Below, piece by piece: positions 11,111 to 18,085 of a stretch of DNA of 23,892 nt. Positions within the stretch are counted from its first letter, which is position 1. Every line of letters starts with the position of its first letter. The position numbers and the translations under genes were made by a program. The DNA is taken from assembly GCA_039924425.1 (NCBI GenBank), contig JBDTAX010000097.1:1-23892 (forward strand), written 5' to 3'. The notes below the pieces were generated by a model. It was not told where the DNA came from and did no database searches. It was given only the letters and a program-made list of their open reading frames with translations. The DNA comes from GCA-003244245 sp039924425. Its GTDB lineage: Bacteria; Actinomycetota; Actinomycetes; Mycobacteriales; Pseudonocardiaceae.

Positions 11111-11173
11111 GGCATCGAGACTTGGGCGCATCTAGACTCAGGGGGCATTGAGACTCAGGACATCGAGACTGTG
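11111..11173 (-). repeat. Four imperfect direct repeats in the gcvP leader
   Basis: Four copies of an 11-bp core, on the plus strand GCATCGAGACT, GCATCTAGACT, GCATTGAGACT and ACATCGAGACT, begin at 11112, 11128, 11145 and 11160. Period is 15-17 bp. They sit between the merR gene end and the gcvP start, 15-75 bp upstream of the gcvP ATG. They could be a regulator-binding array or a small VNTR-like block. Confidence 0.75.
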
Positions 11174-11302
11174 GCACCCGGACCGCGATGGCCGAGAACT
11201 CTCCCGCGCGGGATTGCCGACTACGCCACCAACATACTCGCGGAAGTAACCCTCCGGCGCTCCCGCACACACCTACTGTGATCGACTACACAGCGGGACG
11301 GG

Positions 11303-11878
11303 TCAGCTGATCCGGCGGGTCCGTCGGCGCTTGGTCAGCTCGTCTTCCGGAGCGCTCTCGACGTGGCCCCCGTCGGCGCGCTCCGGGGGAAACTGGCTGA
11401 TCGATCCGGTGATCTCCTTCATCGCGCCGCTGACCGCGATGCCGAACACGCCCTGCCCACCCTGGAGCAGGTCCACCACCTCTTCAGGAGAGGTGCACTC
11501 ATAGACGGTGGTGCCGTCGCTGAACAGCGTGATGCGGGCCAGGTCGTGCACGCCCCGGCGGCGCAGGTGCTCCACGGCCACTCGGATGTTCTGCAGCGAG
11601 ACGCCCGTGTCCAGCAGCCGCTTGACCACTTTGAGGACCAGGATGTCCTTAAACGAGTACAGCCGCTGGCTGCCTGAACCGGAGGCGCCCCGGATCGAGG
11701 GCACCACCAGGCCGGTCCGGGCCCAGTAGTCCAGCTGGCGGTAGGTGATCCCGGCGATCTGGCATGCCGCTGGGCCCCGGTAGCCCAGCAGCTCGTCGGT
11801 CACGCCGTGCGGGTCGGCCACAGCGGAATCCGGGAACAGGGTGCCCTGCTCAGCTCCGCCGTGCGGTCCCTCGACCAC
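11303..11878 (-). CDS. MerR-family regulator, Rv1830 (ResR/McdR) type
   Basis: A 191-residue MerR-type protein. The N-terminal 30 residues are variable; the winged helix spans about 33-103, with CQIAGITYRQLDYWARTGLV, the wing SGSGSQRLYSF and the following helix ILVLKVVKRLLDTGVSLQNI. The C-terminal part is short and has no metal-binding cysteines, unlike metal sensors; DGTTVYECTSPEEVVDLLQGGQGVFGIAV is the conserved effector-type part (quoted regions: DGTTVYECTSPEEVV and QGVFGIAV). Its place next to the bifunctional nuclease gene matches Rv1830, which is linked to growth and division control in mycobacteria. GTG 11878 has GGGAGG 5 bp upstream. Regulation of division genes here is inferred from orthology. 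Confidence 0.88.
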   Translation of the reverse strand: MVEGPHGGAEQGTLFPDSAVADPHGVTDELLGYRGPAACQIAGITYRQLDYWARTGLVVPSIRGASGSGSQRLYSFKDILVLKVVKRLLDTGVSLQNIRVAVEHLRRRGVHDLARITLFSDGTTVYECTSPEEVVDLLQGGQGVFGIAVSGAMKEITGSISQFPPERADGGHVESAPEDELTKRRRTRRIS

Positions 11879-12012
11879 CCATGCCTCCCAGGCCTTGTGT
11901 CAGCGGATACCCCAGTCCTTCGGGGCGGATCACACCCAAGACGCGACTCGCTCTGAGTGCCGACGGTAGGCGCCGCCGGGTGGCCGGTCAATCCGGCGCG
12001 CGGAGTCTCACC

Positions 12013-12029
12013 CTCAAGTTCAGCTCAAG
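12013..12029 (-). promoter_or_regulatory. Candidate operator upstream of the MerR gene
   Basis: CTCAAG occurs at 12013-12018 and again at 12024-12029, start-to-start distance 11 bp, which is one helical turn; a partial third copy (CTCA) is at 12006-12009. It lies about 140 bp upstream of the GTG of the second MerR gene. Same-face repeats suggest protein binding, perhaps autoregulation. No direct evidence. Confidence 0.3.
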
Positions 12030-12044
12030 GATCGCGTTGGTGAC

Positions 12045-12133
12045 GTATCCGCACCGCGACTGCTCTCATGTGTCCGCGCCGCGACTGCATCTACGTGTCC
12101 GCGCCGCGACTGAGTCTACGTATCCGCGCCGCG
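12045..12133 (-). repeat. 25-bp tandem repeat, about 3.6 copies
   Basis: Units begin exactly at 12045, 12070, 12095 and 12120 on the plus strand; each starts GT(A/G)TCCGC(A/G)CCGCG and the first three continue ACTG. The array covers the last codons and the stop of the bifunctional nuclease gene (stop at 12118-12116) and runs into the gap before the second MerR gene. The fourth unit is the coding copy, so the others look like duplications of the gene's 3' end. Confidence 0.9.
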
Positions 12134-12607
12134 GAAGTCCTCCGGGGAGACCGAGTTGAGGAACTCGCGGAACTTCTCGACCTCGTTCTCCTTCTCGACC
12201 TCGTTCGCCTGCTCGTCCGGGATGATCAGGCCAGCCTCGCGGAGCACCGACTCCTCGGCGTGGATCGGCACCCCTACCCGCAAGGCGAGGGCGACCGAGT
12301 CGCTCGGCCGGGCGGAGACCCGCACGTTGCCGTCGAAGACCAGCTCCGCGAAAAAGGTGCCATTTTGCAGCTCGGTGATCCTGACCTGTCTCAGCTTCCG
12401 CCCCAGCGCGCTGATCACGTCCCGGAGCAGGTCGTGGGTCATCGGCCGCGGCGGTTGCACGCCCTGCTGTTCCAGGGCGATGGCGGTGGCCTCCCCAGTC
12501 CCGATCCAGATCGGCAGGTAGCGCTCACCGTCGCTTTCCCGCAACAGCAGGATCGGCTGGTTCTGCGGCAGCTCCACCCGGACCCCGACGACACGCATCT
12601 CGCTCAT
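12116..12607 (-). CDS. Bifunctional nuclease-domain protein (DUF151), Rv1829 type
   Basis: A 163-residue protein matching the Rv1829 family almost throughout: MRVVGVRVELPQNQPI at the start, then RYLPIWIGTGEATAIALEQQG, SARPSDSVALALR in the middle, and EKFREFLNSVSPEDF at the end (only parts of these quoted runs are needed to recognise the family: YLPIWIG, SARPSDSVALALR). The BFN domain is named for a plant nuclease; activity of bacterial members is not well established. A short acidic duplication, NEVEKENEVEK, precedes the C-terminus. ATG 12607 has GGGAGG 7-11 bp upstream. It lies between two MerR genes, as in mycobacteria. The last codons lie in a 25-bp tandem repeat. Confidence 0.92.
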   Translation of the reverse strand: MSEMRVVGVRVELPQNQPILLLRESDGERYLPIWIGTGEATAIALEQQGVQPPRPMTHDLLRDVISALGRKLRQVRITELQNGTFFAELVFDGNVRVSARPSDSVALALRVGVPIHAEESVLREAGLIIPDEQANEVEKENEVEKFREFLNSVSPEDFRGADT

Positions 12608-12809
12608 CGCGCCGCGCCTCCCTCCCGCCGCACCCTAGGTGCCGGGTGCTTTGAGGATCGTCGTGCTCAGCGGTGGATTGGGCACCGACCCCGATTGCCG
12701 CCAGCCCAGTCACGTCTCCACCATCACTACCCCCAGACGCTACACGGGGCACCGTCTCGCTGCCGAGTCCTTCAGCGACCCAAATTCCCCAGCGGAATAC
12801 CCCAGGGGC

Positions 12810-13568
12810 TCAGCTCCCGATGACGCCACGCAGCCCGATCTTCACGAGCAGGGCGTGCAGCCGCAGCGACAGCACCGCCAGCTCCCGCACCACCTCCTCG
12901 GCGCGGGCCCGCGCGTCAGGATCACGCTGGCGGCTCATCGGGGTGACGATCTGCGCCAGCAGGCCCACCTCCCGGTCGGCCGACGCCCGGAAGGAACGCA
13001 GGTGCCGGGGTTCCAACCCGAAATCGGTCATCGCCCGCGCGGTCCTGGCCACCAGCAGCGCATCGGTGTCGTAGAAGCCGGCTGGGCCGGGACGAACCAA
13101 CCCGAACTGCTCAAGGTCGGCCAGCACCGCGCCACCGATGCCAGCGGCGGCGAGCAGTTCCTCCTGGGTCATCCGCACCACATCAGTGCTGAGTTCCGCC
13201 GCGGGAGCTGGTTCGGTCGCCGCGCCGGGCACAGCGCTCAGCGCTGGCCGTGGCCAGCGCAGGTCAGGAGATCTTTCTGGGGACTTGTCGGGTGCGCCGC
13301 GGTCCAGCGCGTCCAGCTGTTCCTTGATGACCCGCAGCGGGAGGTAGTGGTCACGCTGAGCGGCGAGCACGTAGCACAGCCTTTGCACATCCGCGTGGGA
13401 GAACTGCCGGTACCCGGCAGCGGTTCGTTGCGGCTGGACCAACCCCTCGGACTCCAAGAATCTGATCTTGGAGATGGTGACATCGGGAAAATCCGCGCGC
13501 AACTGAGCGAGCACCGAACCGATGCTCATCCCGGAGGACCGATGCCCGGAGCGGCCCGGGGCTGTCAC
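12810..13568 (-). CDS. ftsR: MerR-family regulator of the FtsR/Rv1828 type
   Basis: A 252-residue regulator with an N-terminal winged helix over about 14-85 (SIGSVLAQLRADFPDVTISK, FLESEGLV, GYRQFSHADVQRL). A Pro/Ala-rich linker (about 92-125) leads to a second, conserved C-terminal domain with MTQEELLAAAG, LEQFGLV and FGLEPRHLR. This two-domain layout and the place directly after garA match Rv1828 and the corynebacterial FtsR, which activates ftsZ. The GTG start overlaps the garA stop (GTGA), so the genes are coupled. A shorter start at ATG 13529 (residue 14) is possible. Control of ftsZ is inferred from orthologs. Confidence 0.88.
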   Translation of the reverse strand: MTAPGRSGHRSSGMSIGSVLAQLRADFPDVTISKIRFLESEGLVQPQRTAAGYRQFSHADVQRLCYVLAAQRDHYLPLRVIKEQLDALDRGAPDKSPERSPDLRWPRPALSAVPGAATEPAPAAELSTDVVRMTQEELLAAAGIGGAVLADLEQFGLVRPGPAGFYDTDALLVARTARAMTDFGLEPRHLRSFRASADREVGLLAQIVTPMSRQRDPDARARAEEVVRELAVLSLRLHALLVKIGLRGVIGS

Positions 13569-14035
13569 CTCGGCCCCTGGTCAACCCCTCGGCCCCCGAC
13601 GCGCGGACCGGTCAAGAACACCAGCCGGAACTTGCCGATCTGCACCTCGTCGCCGTTGACCAGCGTCGCGTTGTCCACCGGCTCACGGTTGACGTAGGTG
13701 CCATTGAGGCTGCCCACGTCCACCACCAGGAACTCGCCACCCTCGCGGTGGAACTCGGCGTGCCGGCGGGACACCGTCACGTCGTCGAGGAAGATGTCGC
13801 TTTCCGGGTGCCGACCCGCGCTCGTGGTGGGCCGGTCGAGGAGGAACCGGGAACCGGCGTTGGGGCCGCGCTTGACCACCAGCAGAGCCGAGCCCGCAGC
13901 CAGTGCGTCGACACCGGCGATGGGCGCCGCCGGTGTCTCGGCGCTCTCGGGCTCGACCAGGAAATCGGCCCGGAATATCGAGGTCTGCTCCGGGCCCCGC
14001 TCCGGGGGTACACCGGGCCCGTCCTTCGTGCTCAC
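13565..14035 (-). CDS. garA: FHA-domain regulator GarA/OdhI
   Basis: A 156-residue protein. In mycobacteria and corynebacteria GarA/OdhI binds and inhibits 2-oxoglutarate dehydrogenase until Ser/Thr kinases phosphorylate its N-terminus. The FHA domain covers about 62-135 with the phosphothreonine-binding elements SAGRHPESDI, VSRRHAEF and SLNGTYVNR. The N-terminal motif is EQTSIFRADFL at 16-26, where mycobacteria have ETTSVFRADFL; the first Thr is replaced by Gln, while T18 (the PknB-site equivalent) remains. GTG 14035 was chosen because AGGAGA lies 9 bp upstream; the alternative GTG 14080 would add 15 unconserved residues and has a weak site. The gene is coupled to ftsR. Confidence 0.93.
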   Translation of the reverse strand: MSTKDGPGVPPERGPEQTSIFRADFLVEPESAETPAAPIAGVDALAAGSALLVVKRGPNAGSRFLLDRPTTSAGRHPESDIFLDDVTVSRRHAEFHREGGEFLVVDVGSLNGTYVNREPVDNATLVNGDEVQIGKFRLVFLTGPRVGGRGVDQGPR

Positions 14036-14141
14036 GCTGGGCTCTCCTTCGGCGGGGGCGGTGGCTGGTGATCGGACCACAACCTACCGTGCCACCGGCG
14101 GACATTGCGGACAGAGGTCAACGACGGTCGATTCCGGCGGG

Positions 14142-14531
14142 TCAGGTTCCCTCCGCAATGAATGTGCGATAGTCCGCCGCGCTCAGCAGCGAGTCCAGCG
14201 CGGAGGCGTCCGCCAGCTTGATCTCGAACATCCAGCCCTCGCCGTAGGGGTCTTCGTTGACCAATTCAGGGCTGTCGTTCAGGGCGTCGTTGCGGGCCAC
14301 CAGCTCGCCCGCCACCGGCGCGTACACCTCGGACACGGCCTTGACCGACTCCACCGTACCTACCTCGTCGCCCTGCGCCACCGAGTCGCCAACCTGGGGC
14401 AACTCAATGAAGACGATCTCTCCGAGCTGTTTTTGCGCATACGCGGTGATGCCGACCCGTACCACGCCCGCTCCGCTGGCCAGCACCCATTCGTGATCCT
14501 CGCTATACCGCGGTTTCTCAGGAACCACCAC
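14142..14531 (-). CDS. gcvH: Glycine cleavage system H protein
   Basis: A 129-residue lipoyl carrier that moves the aminomethyl group between the P, T and L proteins. The lipoylation site is K64 in VESVKAVSEVYAP; the N-terminal YSEDHEWV and the ITAYAQKQLGEIVFIELP strand are standard. The length is the family norm. GTG 14531 has GGGGAGG 5 bp upstream. It lies 24 bp after pgsA2 on the same strand, so both are probably on one transcript, and 106 bp before garA. gcvP is in the same orientation farther downstream. Confidence 0.97.
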   Translation of the reverse strand: MVVPEKPRYSEDHEWVLASGAGVVRVGITAYAQKQLGEIVFIELPQVGDSVAQGDEVGTVESVKAVSEVYAPVAGELVARNDALNDSPELVNEDPYGEGWMFEIKLADASALDSLLSAADYRTFIAEGT

Positions 14532-14555
14532 GCTTGCCTCCCCGTCATCCCCGAA

Positions 14556-15167
14556 TCAGCCGCCACCCGCGTGCCTCGCGACGCGCACCGTGAGCCGAAC
14601 CTGAACCAGGTAGAGCAGCCCCGACCAGACATACAGAGCGCCACCCCACCCGGTGAAAGCCACCGCGAACACCTGGGCCACCGCCCCCACCCGACCATGC
14701 GCGTCGTGGGCGAGCAGCAGCAGGGGGAAAGCATAGAGCAGGCAGAGGGTGGCCGCCTTGCCCACATAGTGCACCGTCGGCGGGCCGTAGCCGTACCGGC
14801 GCAGCACGGGGAAGGCCGACAACAGCACGAGATCCCGGGTGATCAGCACGGCTACCACCCACCACGGCAGGATGTCCCGCGCGGCGAAGGCGAGCAGGGT
14901 GCTCAGCGTGTACAGCCGATCGACCGCCGGGTCGAGCAACGCGCCCAGCCTGCTGGTCTGGTTCAGCAGCCGGGCGAGCTTGCCGTCCAGCCAGTCGGTG
15001 AGGCCCGACAGGGCCAGTACGAGCACAGCGAGCAGATCGTCGTGCGGGCCGAGCAGCAACCACAGGAACAGCGGGATGCCAACCAGCCGGAGCAGGCTAA
15101 GCGCGTTGGGCACGGTCAGCAACTGGTCGGCCGGCTCCCGCGCCCGCGGCCGGCGGCTCGGCAGCAC
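14556..15167 (-). CDS. pgsA2: CDP-alcohol phosphatidyltransferase, PgsA2 type
   Basis: A 203-residue membrane enzyme with about six predicted helices. The catalytic signature is complete: D58, D61-G62, A65-R66, G75, D79 and D83 in TDWLDGKLARLL...GALLDPAVDRLY. The aspartates bind two divalent metals and catalyse displacement of CMP from a CDP-linked lipid donor by an alcohol. The place next to gcvH matches Rv1822 (pgsA2) of M. tuberculosis, whose acceptor is not firmly known; phosphatidylglycerophosphate synthesis or cardiolipin-type synthesis are both possible. GTG 15167 has GGAGGG 7-8 bp upstream. A GATCAC-based palindrome lies just upstream. Confidence 0.9.
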   Translation of the reverse strand: MLPSRRPRAREPADQLLTVPNALSLLRLVGIPLFLWLLLGPHDDLLAVLVLALSGLTDWLDGKLARLLNQTSRLGALLDPAVDRLYTLSTLLAFAARDILPWWVVAVLITRDLVLLSAFPVLRRYGYGPPTVHYVGKAATLCLLYAFPLLLLAHDAHGRVGAVAQVFAVAFTGWGGALYVWSGLLYLVQVRLTVRVARHAGGG

Positions 15168-15180
15168 CTCAGACCCTCCA

Positions 15181-15219
15181 GATCACACTGAGCGTGATCA
15201 AGCTGGGCCTGATCACACC
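15181..15219. promoter_or_regulatory. GATCAC/GTGATC palindrome plus third copy, candidate operator
   Basis: GATCAC (15181-15186) and GTGATC (15194-15199) form a perfect inverted repeat with a 7-bp centre. GATCACAC recurs at 15211-15218, 30 bp after the first copy, about three helical turns. It lies 14 bp upstream of the pgsA2 start, in the gap between glf and pgsA2. A dimeric repressor site is plausible; the regulator is unknown. Confidence 0.4.
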
Positions 15220-15272
15220 CAGCTCCCGCGCAAGGCACAGTCCCGAAACTCAGCGTCCCACACTCCGTGGGC

Positions 15273-16466
15273 CTAGTCGTCGATGGAGCCGTCAAGTGCT
15301 CGATCGTGTGCGAAATAGGGGGCGATCTTGTTGTCGAACATCATCAGCGCGGAGCCGATTGCCATGTGCATGTCCAGGTACTTGTAGGTGCCCAGGCGGC
15401 CGCCGAACAGAATGTTGCGCCGCGCGGTTTCGACTTTGGCCAGCTCGCGGTAACGTCCCAGGGTTGCCCGGTCCTCAGGAGTGTTGATCGGGTAGTATGG
15501 CTCGTCTTCCTTTCCGGCGGACCGGGAGAATTCTCGCACGATGACGGTCTGGTTGGGCGAGTAGTGCTCCCGTTCCGGGTGGAAGTGCCGGAACTCCAGG
15601 ATGCGAGTGAACGCGACATCAGCATCGGCATAGTTCATGACCGGGGTGCCCTGAAAGTCACCGCGGTCACGCACAATCTCCCGCTCGAAGTCCAGGGTGC
15701 GCCAACCGAGCCAGCCCTCGGAGTGGTCGAAGTACCTGTCCAACGGGCCGGTGTAGACAACCGGCACGCTCTCGGGGATGTCGTCGCGCACCGTGAAGTA
15801 GTCGGTGTTCACCAGCACCTCGATGTTCGGGTGCGCGGCCATTCTCGTGAGCCACGCGGTGTAGCCGTCGACCGGAAGACCCTCGTAGGTGTCACTGAAG
15901 TAGCGGTTGTTGAAGTTGTAGCGCACCGGCAACCGGGTGATGGTCGCGGCCGGCAGCTCCGTGGGATCGGTCTGCCACTGCTTGGCCGTGTAGTCACGGA
16001 CGAACGCCTCGTAGAGCGGACGGCCGATGAGCGAGATGGCTTTCTCTTCGAGGTTCGTGGCATTCTTGCCGTCGATCTCGGCGGCCTGCCCGGCGATGAG
16101 CGCGCGGGCTTCGTGGGGCGTGAAGTAGCGGCCAAAGAACTGCGAGATCATTCCCAGGCCCATGGGGAACGGGTAGACCTGACCGCGGTGGACCGTGAAC
16201 ACCCGGTGCTGGTAGTCGGTGAACTGGGTGAACCGGTTCACGTACTCCCACACCCGCGTGTTCGAGGTGTGGAACAGGTGCGCGCCGTACTGGTGCACCT
16301 CGATCCCGGTTTCCGGTTCCGCCTCAGAGTAGGCGTTGCCACCGAGGTGATGGCGGCGTTCCACCACCAGCACCCGTTTGTCCAACTGGGTCGCGGCACG
16401 CTCGGCCACGGTGAGGCCGAAGAAGCCAGAGCCGACAACAACAAGATCATATCCCGAGAAGCTCAC
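15273..16466 (-). CDS. glf: UDP-galactopyranose mutase
   Basis: A 397-residue FAD enzyme that converts UDP-galactopyranose to UDP-galactofuranose, the precursor of the arabinogalactan in actinobacterial walls. The N-terminal dinucleotide motif is VVVGSGFFGLTVAE (about 9-22), then ERRHHLGGNAY, and HQYGAHLFHTSN with the active-site histidine region. Later come FNNRYFSDTYEGLPVDGYT and the C-terminal GGRLGTYKYLDMHMAIGSAL, all conserved. GTG 16466 is set by homology, since no strong ribosome-binding site precedes it; the open frame continues upstream but is not conserved. It follows the MDMPI-like gene by 32 bp. Confidence 0.95.
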   Translation of the reverse strand: MSFSGYDLVVVGSGFFGLTVAERAATQLDKRVLVVERRHHLGGNAYSEAEPETGIEVHQYGAHLFHTSNTRVWEYVNRFTQFTDYQHRVFTVHRGQVYPFPMGLGMISQFFGRYFTPHEARALIAGQAAEIDGKNATNLEEKAISLIGRPLYEAFVRDYTAKQWQTDPTELPAATITRLPVRYNFNNRYFSDTYEGLPVDGYTAWLTRMAAHPNIEVLVNTDYFTVRDDIPESVPVVYTGPLDRYFDHSEGWLGWRTLDFEREIVRDRGDFQGTPVMNYADADVAFTRILEFRHFHPEREHYSPNQTVIVREFSRSAGKEDEPYYPINTPEDRATLGRYRELAKVETARRNILFGGRLGTYKYLDMHMAIGSALMMFDNKIAPYFAHDRALDGSIDD

Positions 16467-16498
16467 GCCGCCGGAGGGTAGACCTGAGAAGCTGTGCC

Positions 16499-17281
16499 CT
16501 AGAACCGGGCGTGCTCCAGCCAGTGCTCGAGAACGCCTGCGTCGCCGAGCACGGTGATCGGGGCTTCGGCTGGTGGGACGCGGCGCATCAGGACCAGCAG
16601 CAGGTCCACTGCCGCGCCCTGGACCGCGACGTCGCCCTTGGCGTGGCCGGGTTCCCAGACCGGGCCCGACGGACTCCGGCGCACGGTCCACTCCCCCGCC
16701 TCGCCCAGCACCGGGTCGGTGGCGTGCAGGTGCAGGGCCTGACCCTCGCCGCGCAGCGCGGCCAGCTCGGGCCGCATTTCGACAGCCTGCGGCAGGCAGA
16801 GCAGGCTCAGCCACTCGGAGATCGCATCGGCGGCCAGCTCGGCATCCACATCGAACGCGCGGCCCAGCGCCAGCTCGGCATCGGCCCGGTGCACTGTGGT
16901 CTCGTGCGCTTGCCGACGGGCCCAGAACCCGACGCTGTGGTCGTCAGCAAAGCTCCACACGGGGGTCTGTGGGCCGGCTGCCCGCATCGCGTCCACCAGC
17001 GCAGTGGCGCCCTCGCGCAACCAGGCGCCGAGCTCGTCGGGGTCCTCGGGCGCGCCGTCCTGACCCAGCGTGCTCGGATCGAGCGGGGCGGTGGCGCGCC
17101 GGGTGACGATCGCGGTCGCCCATCGATGGACCTGCCCGAGATGCTCGGTGAGCTGATGTAACGTCCAGTCCGGGCAGGTCGACACCGGCAGCAGCGGGTC
17201 CGCGCCGTGCAGTGCCTCGGCGAACAGCGCGGACTGCGCGGTCAGCGCGTCGAGGTAGCGGTCAGTGCTCAGCTGAGCCAT
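16499..17281 (-). CDS. Maleylpyruvate isomerase family mycothiol-dependent (DinB-fold) protein
   Basis: A 260-residue protein of the actinobacterial MDMPI group. The N-terminal DinB-like four-helix domain (about 1-150) contains the probable metal ligands H52 in LGQVHRW and E127 and H131 in HETTVHRAD; the family zinc site is His-Glu-His. The C-terminal domain (about 165-260) has GEWTVRRSPSGPVWE and ends in VLEHWLEH. Members use mycothiol as a cofactor for isomerase or thiol-transfer reactions, but the substrate here is unknown. ATG 17281 has GGGAGG 6 bp upstream. It is divergent from the methyltransferase gene and 32 bp before glf. Confidence 0.85.
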   Translation of the reverse strand: MAQLSTDRYLDALTAQSALFAEALHGADPLLPVSTCPDWTLHQLTEHLGQVHRWATAIVTRRATAPLDPSTLGQDGAPEDPDELGAWLREGATALVDAMRAAGPQTPVWSFADDHSVGFWARRQAHETTVHRADAELALGRAFDVDAELAADAISEWLSLLCLPQAVEMRPELAALRGEGQALHLHATDPVLGEAGEWTVRRSPSGPVWEPGHAKGDVAVQGAAVDLLLVLMRRVPPAEAPITVLGDAGVLEHWLEHARF

Positions 17282-17389
17282 CACATGCCTCCCGATGGTT
17301 GTCGCGACTTGCGGACTACATGACTGGCAGCCTAGGTGTTTACTCACTCGGTAGTGCGCTGCCACACCGGGTGGTGTGCACTGGGACCC

Positions 17390-18085
17390 ATGGCCTCGCA
17401 TTCCGCCTCGCATCCGCACGATCCCGTCCAGCGCGCGCTGAACGGCGGCCGGAGCACCTTCCTCGCGGCCGCGCTGCGCGCGCCCCGCGACGTCGGTACA
17501 TTCTTGCCATCCGGGCCCGAACTGGCCCGGCGGCTGGCCGCCGTGGTGCCCGGAGCGGGCCCGGCTGGGCGCCCCGCGGTGGTGGTGGAGCTCGGCGCCG
17601 GGGCGGGAGCGGTCACCGCGGCGATCGCCCGGGAGGCGGACCGCGACGCGATGGTGATCGCGGTCGAGAAGGATCCCGGGCTGGCCGATCGGTTGCGTGC
17701 CCGCGAGCTGGGTGTGCGGGTGGTCACCGCGGACGCCGCCACGCTGCCGGGCATCCTCGCCGACCACGGCGTGGACCGGGCCGACGTGATCGTCTCTGTG
17801 CTGCCGTGGACCCTGTTCGAACCGCGACGGCAGCGCGAGTTCTTGATGATCTTCGCTGCCGCGCTGGCGCCGGAGGGAGTGTTCACCGCCGCCGCCTACA
17901 GCCTGAGCTACTGGCTGCCCGCCGCCCGCGAGTTTCGCCGTGAGCTGGGGCGGGTCTTCGGTGAGGTGCTGCCCACTCGCACCCTGTGGCGGCACCTGCC
18001 GCCGGCCATGACCTACGTCTGCCGGCGCCCGGGAGACGTCGATGCGGACCTCACTGGGGGCATTACCGGGGATCCGAGTCAATGA
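17390..18085 (+). CDS. SAM-dependent methyltransferase, phospholipid N-methyltransferase-like
   Basis: A 231-residue class I methyltransferase. The N-terminus has FLAAALRAPRDVGTFLPSGPELAR, of which the part RAPRDVGTFLPSG is typical of the phospholipid N-methyltransferase-like group (COG3963). Motif I is ELGAGAGAVT at 67-76, the acidic end of strand 2 is E93 in IAVEKD, and IVSVLPWTLF (about 135-144) is the motif IV region. The substrate is probably a membrane lipid, but this is family inference. ATG 17390 is preferred by homology; the frame opens at 17336 and the ribosome-binding site is weak. Its 3' end overlaps the convergent kinase gene by 23 bp. Confidence 0.82.
   Translation: MASHSASHPHDPVQRALNGGRSTFLAAALRAPRDVGTFLPSGPELARRLAAVVPGAGPAGRPAVVVELGAGAGAVTAAIAREADRDAMVIAVEKDPGLADRLRARELGVRVVTADAATLPGILADHGVDRADVIVSVLPWTLFEPRRQREFLMIFAAALAPEGVFTAAAYSLSYWLPAAREFRRELGRVFGEVLPTRTLWRHLPPAMTYVCRRPGDVDADLTGGITGDPSQ

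Noticed and set aside
11097..11270. N-terminal extension of gcvP
   Set aside because: It reads through the leader repeats, giving a Cys/Pro/Ser-rich repetitive sequence not seen in P-proteins.
11097..11302. Glycine riboswitch before gcvP
   Set aside because: I could not find the conserved paired-aptamer core; only short direct repeats are visible.
12045..12133. CRISPR-like array
   Set aside because: The 25-bp units are directly adjacent with no unique spacers and no cas genes are present.
12608..12809. Small frame in the gap between the bifunctional nuclease and ftsR genes
   Set aside because: No ribosome-binding site with a sensible start and no recognisable protein; the gap more likely holds the promoter of the nuclease-domain gene.
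13698..15191. 497-codon open frame across garA, gcvH and pgsA2 on the plus strand
   Set aside because: It runs antisense to three well-recognised genes and has no domain.
16467..16814. N-terminal extension of glf
   Set aside because: The extension overlaps the MDMPI-like gene and is low-complexity; the conserved start is near SFSGYDLVVVGSG.
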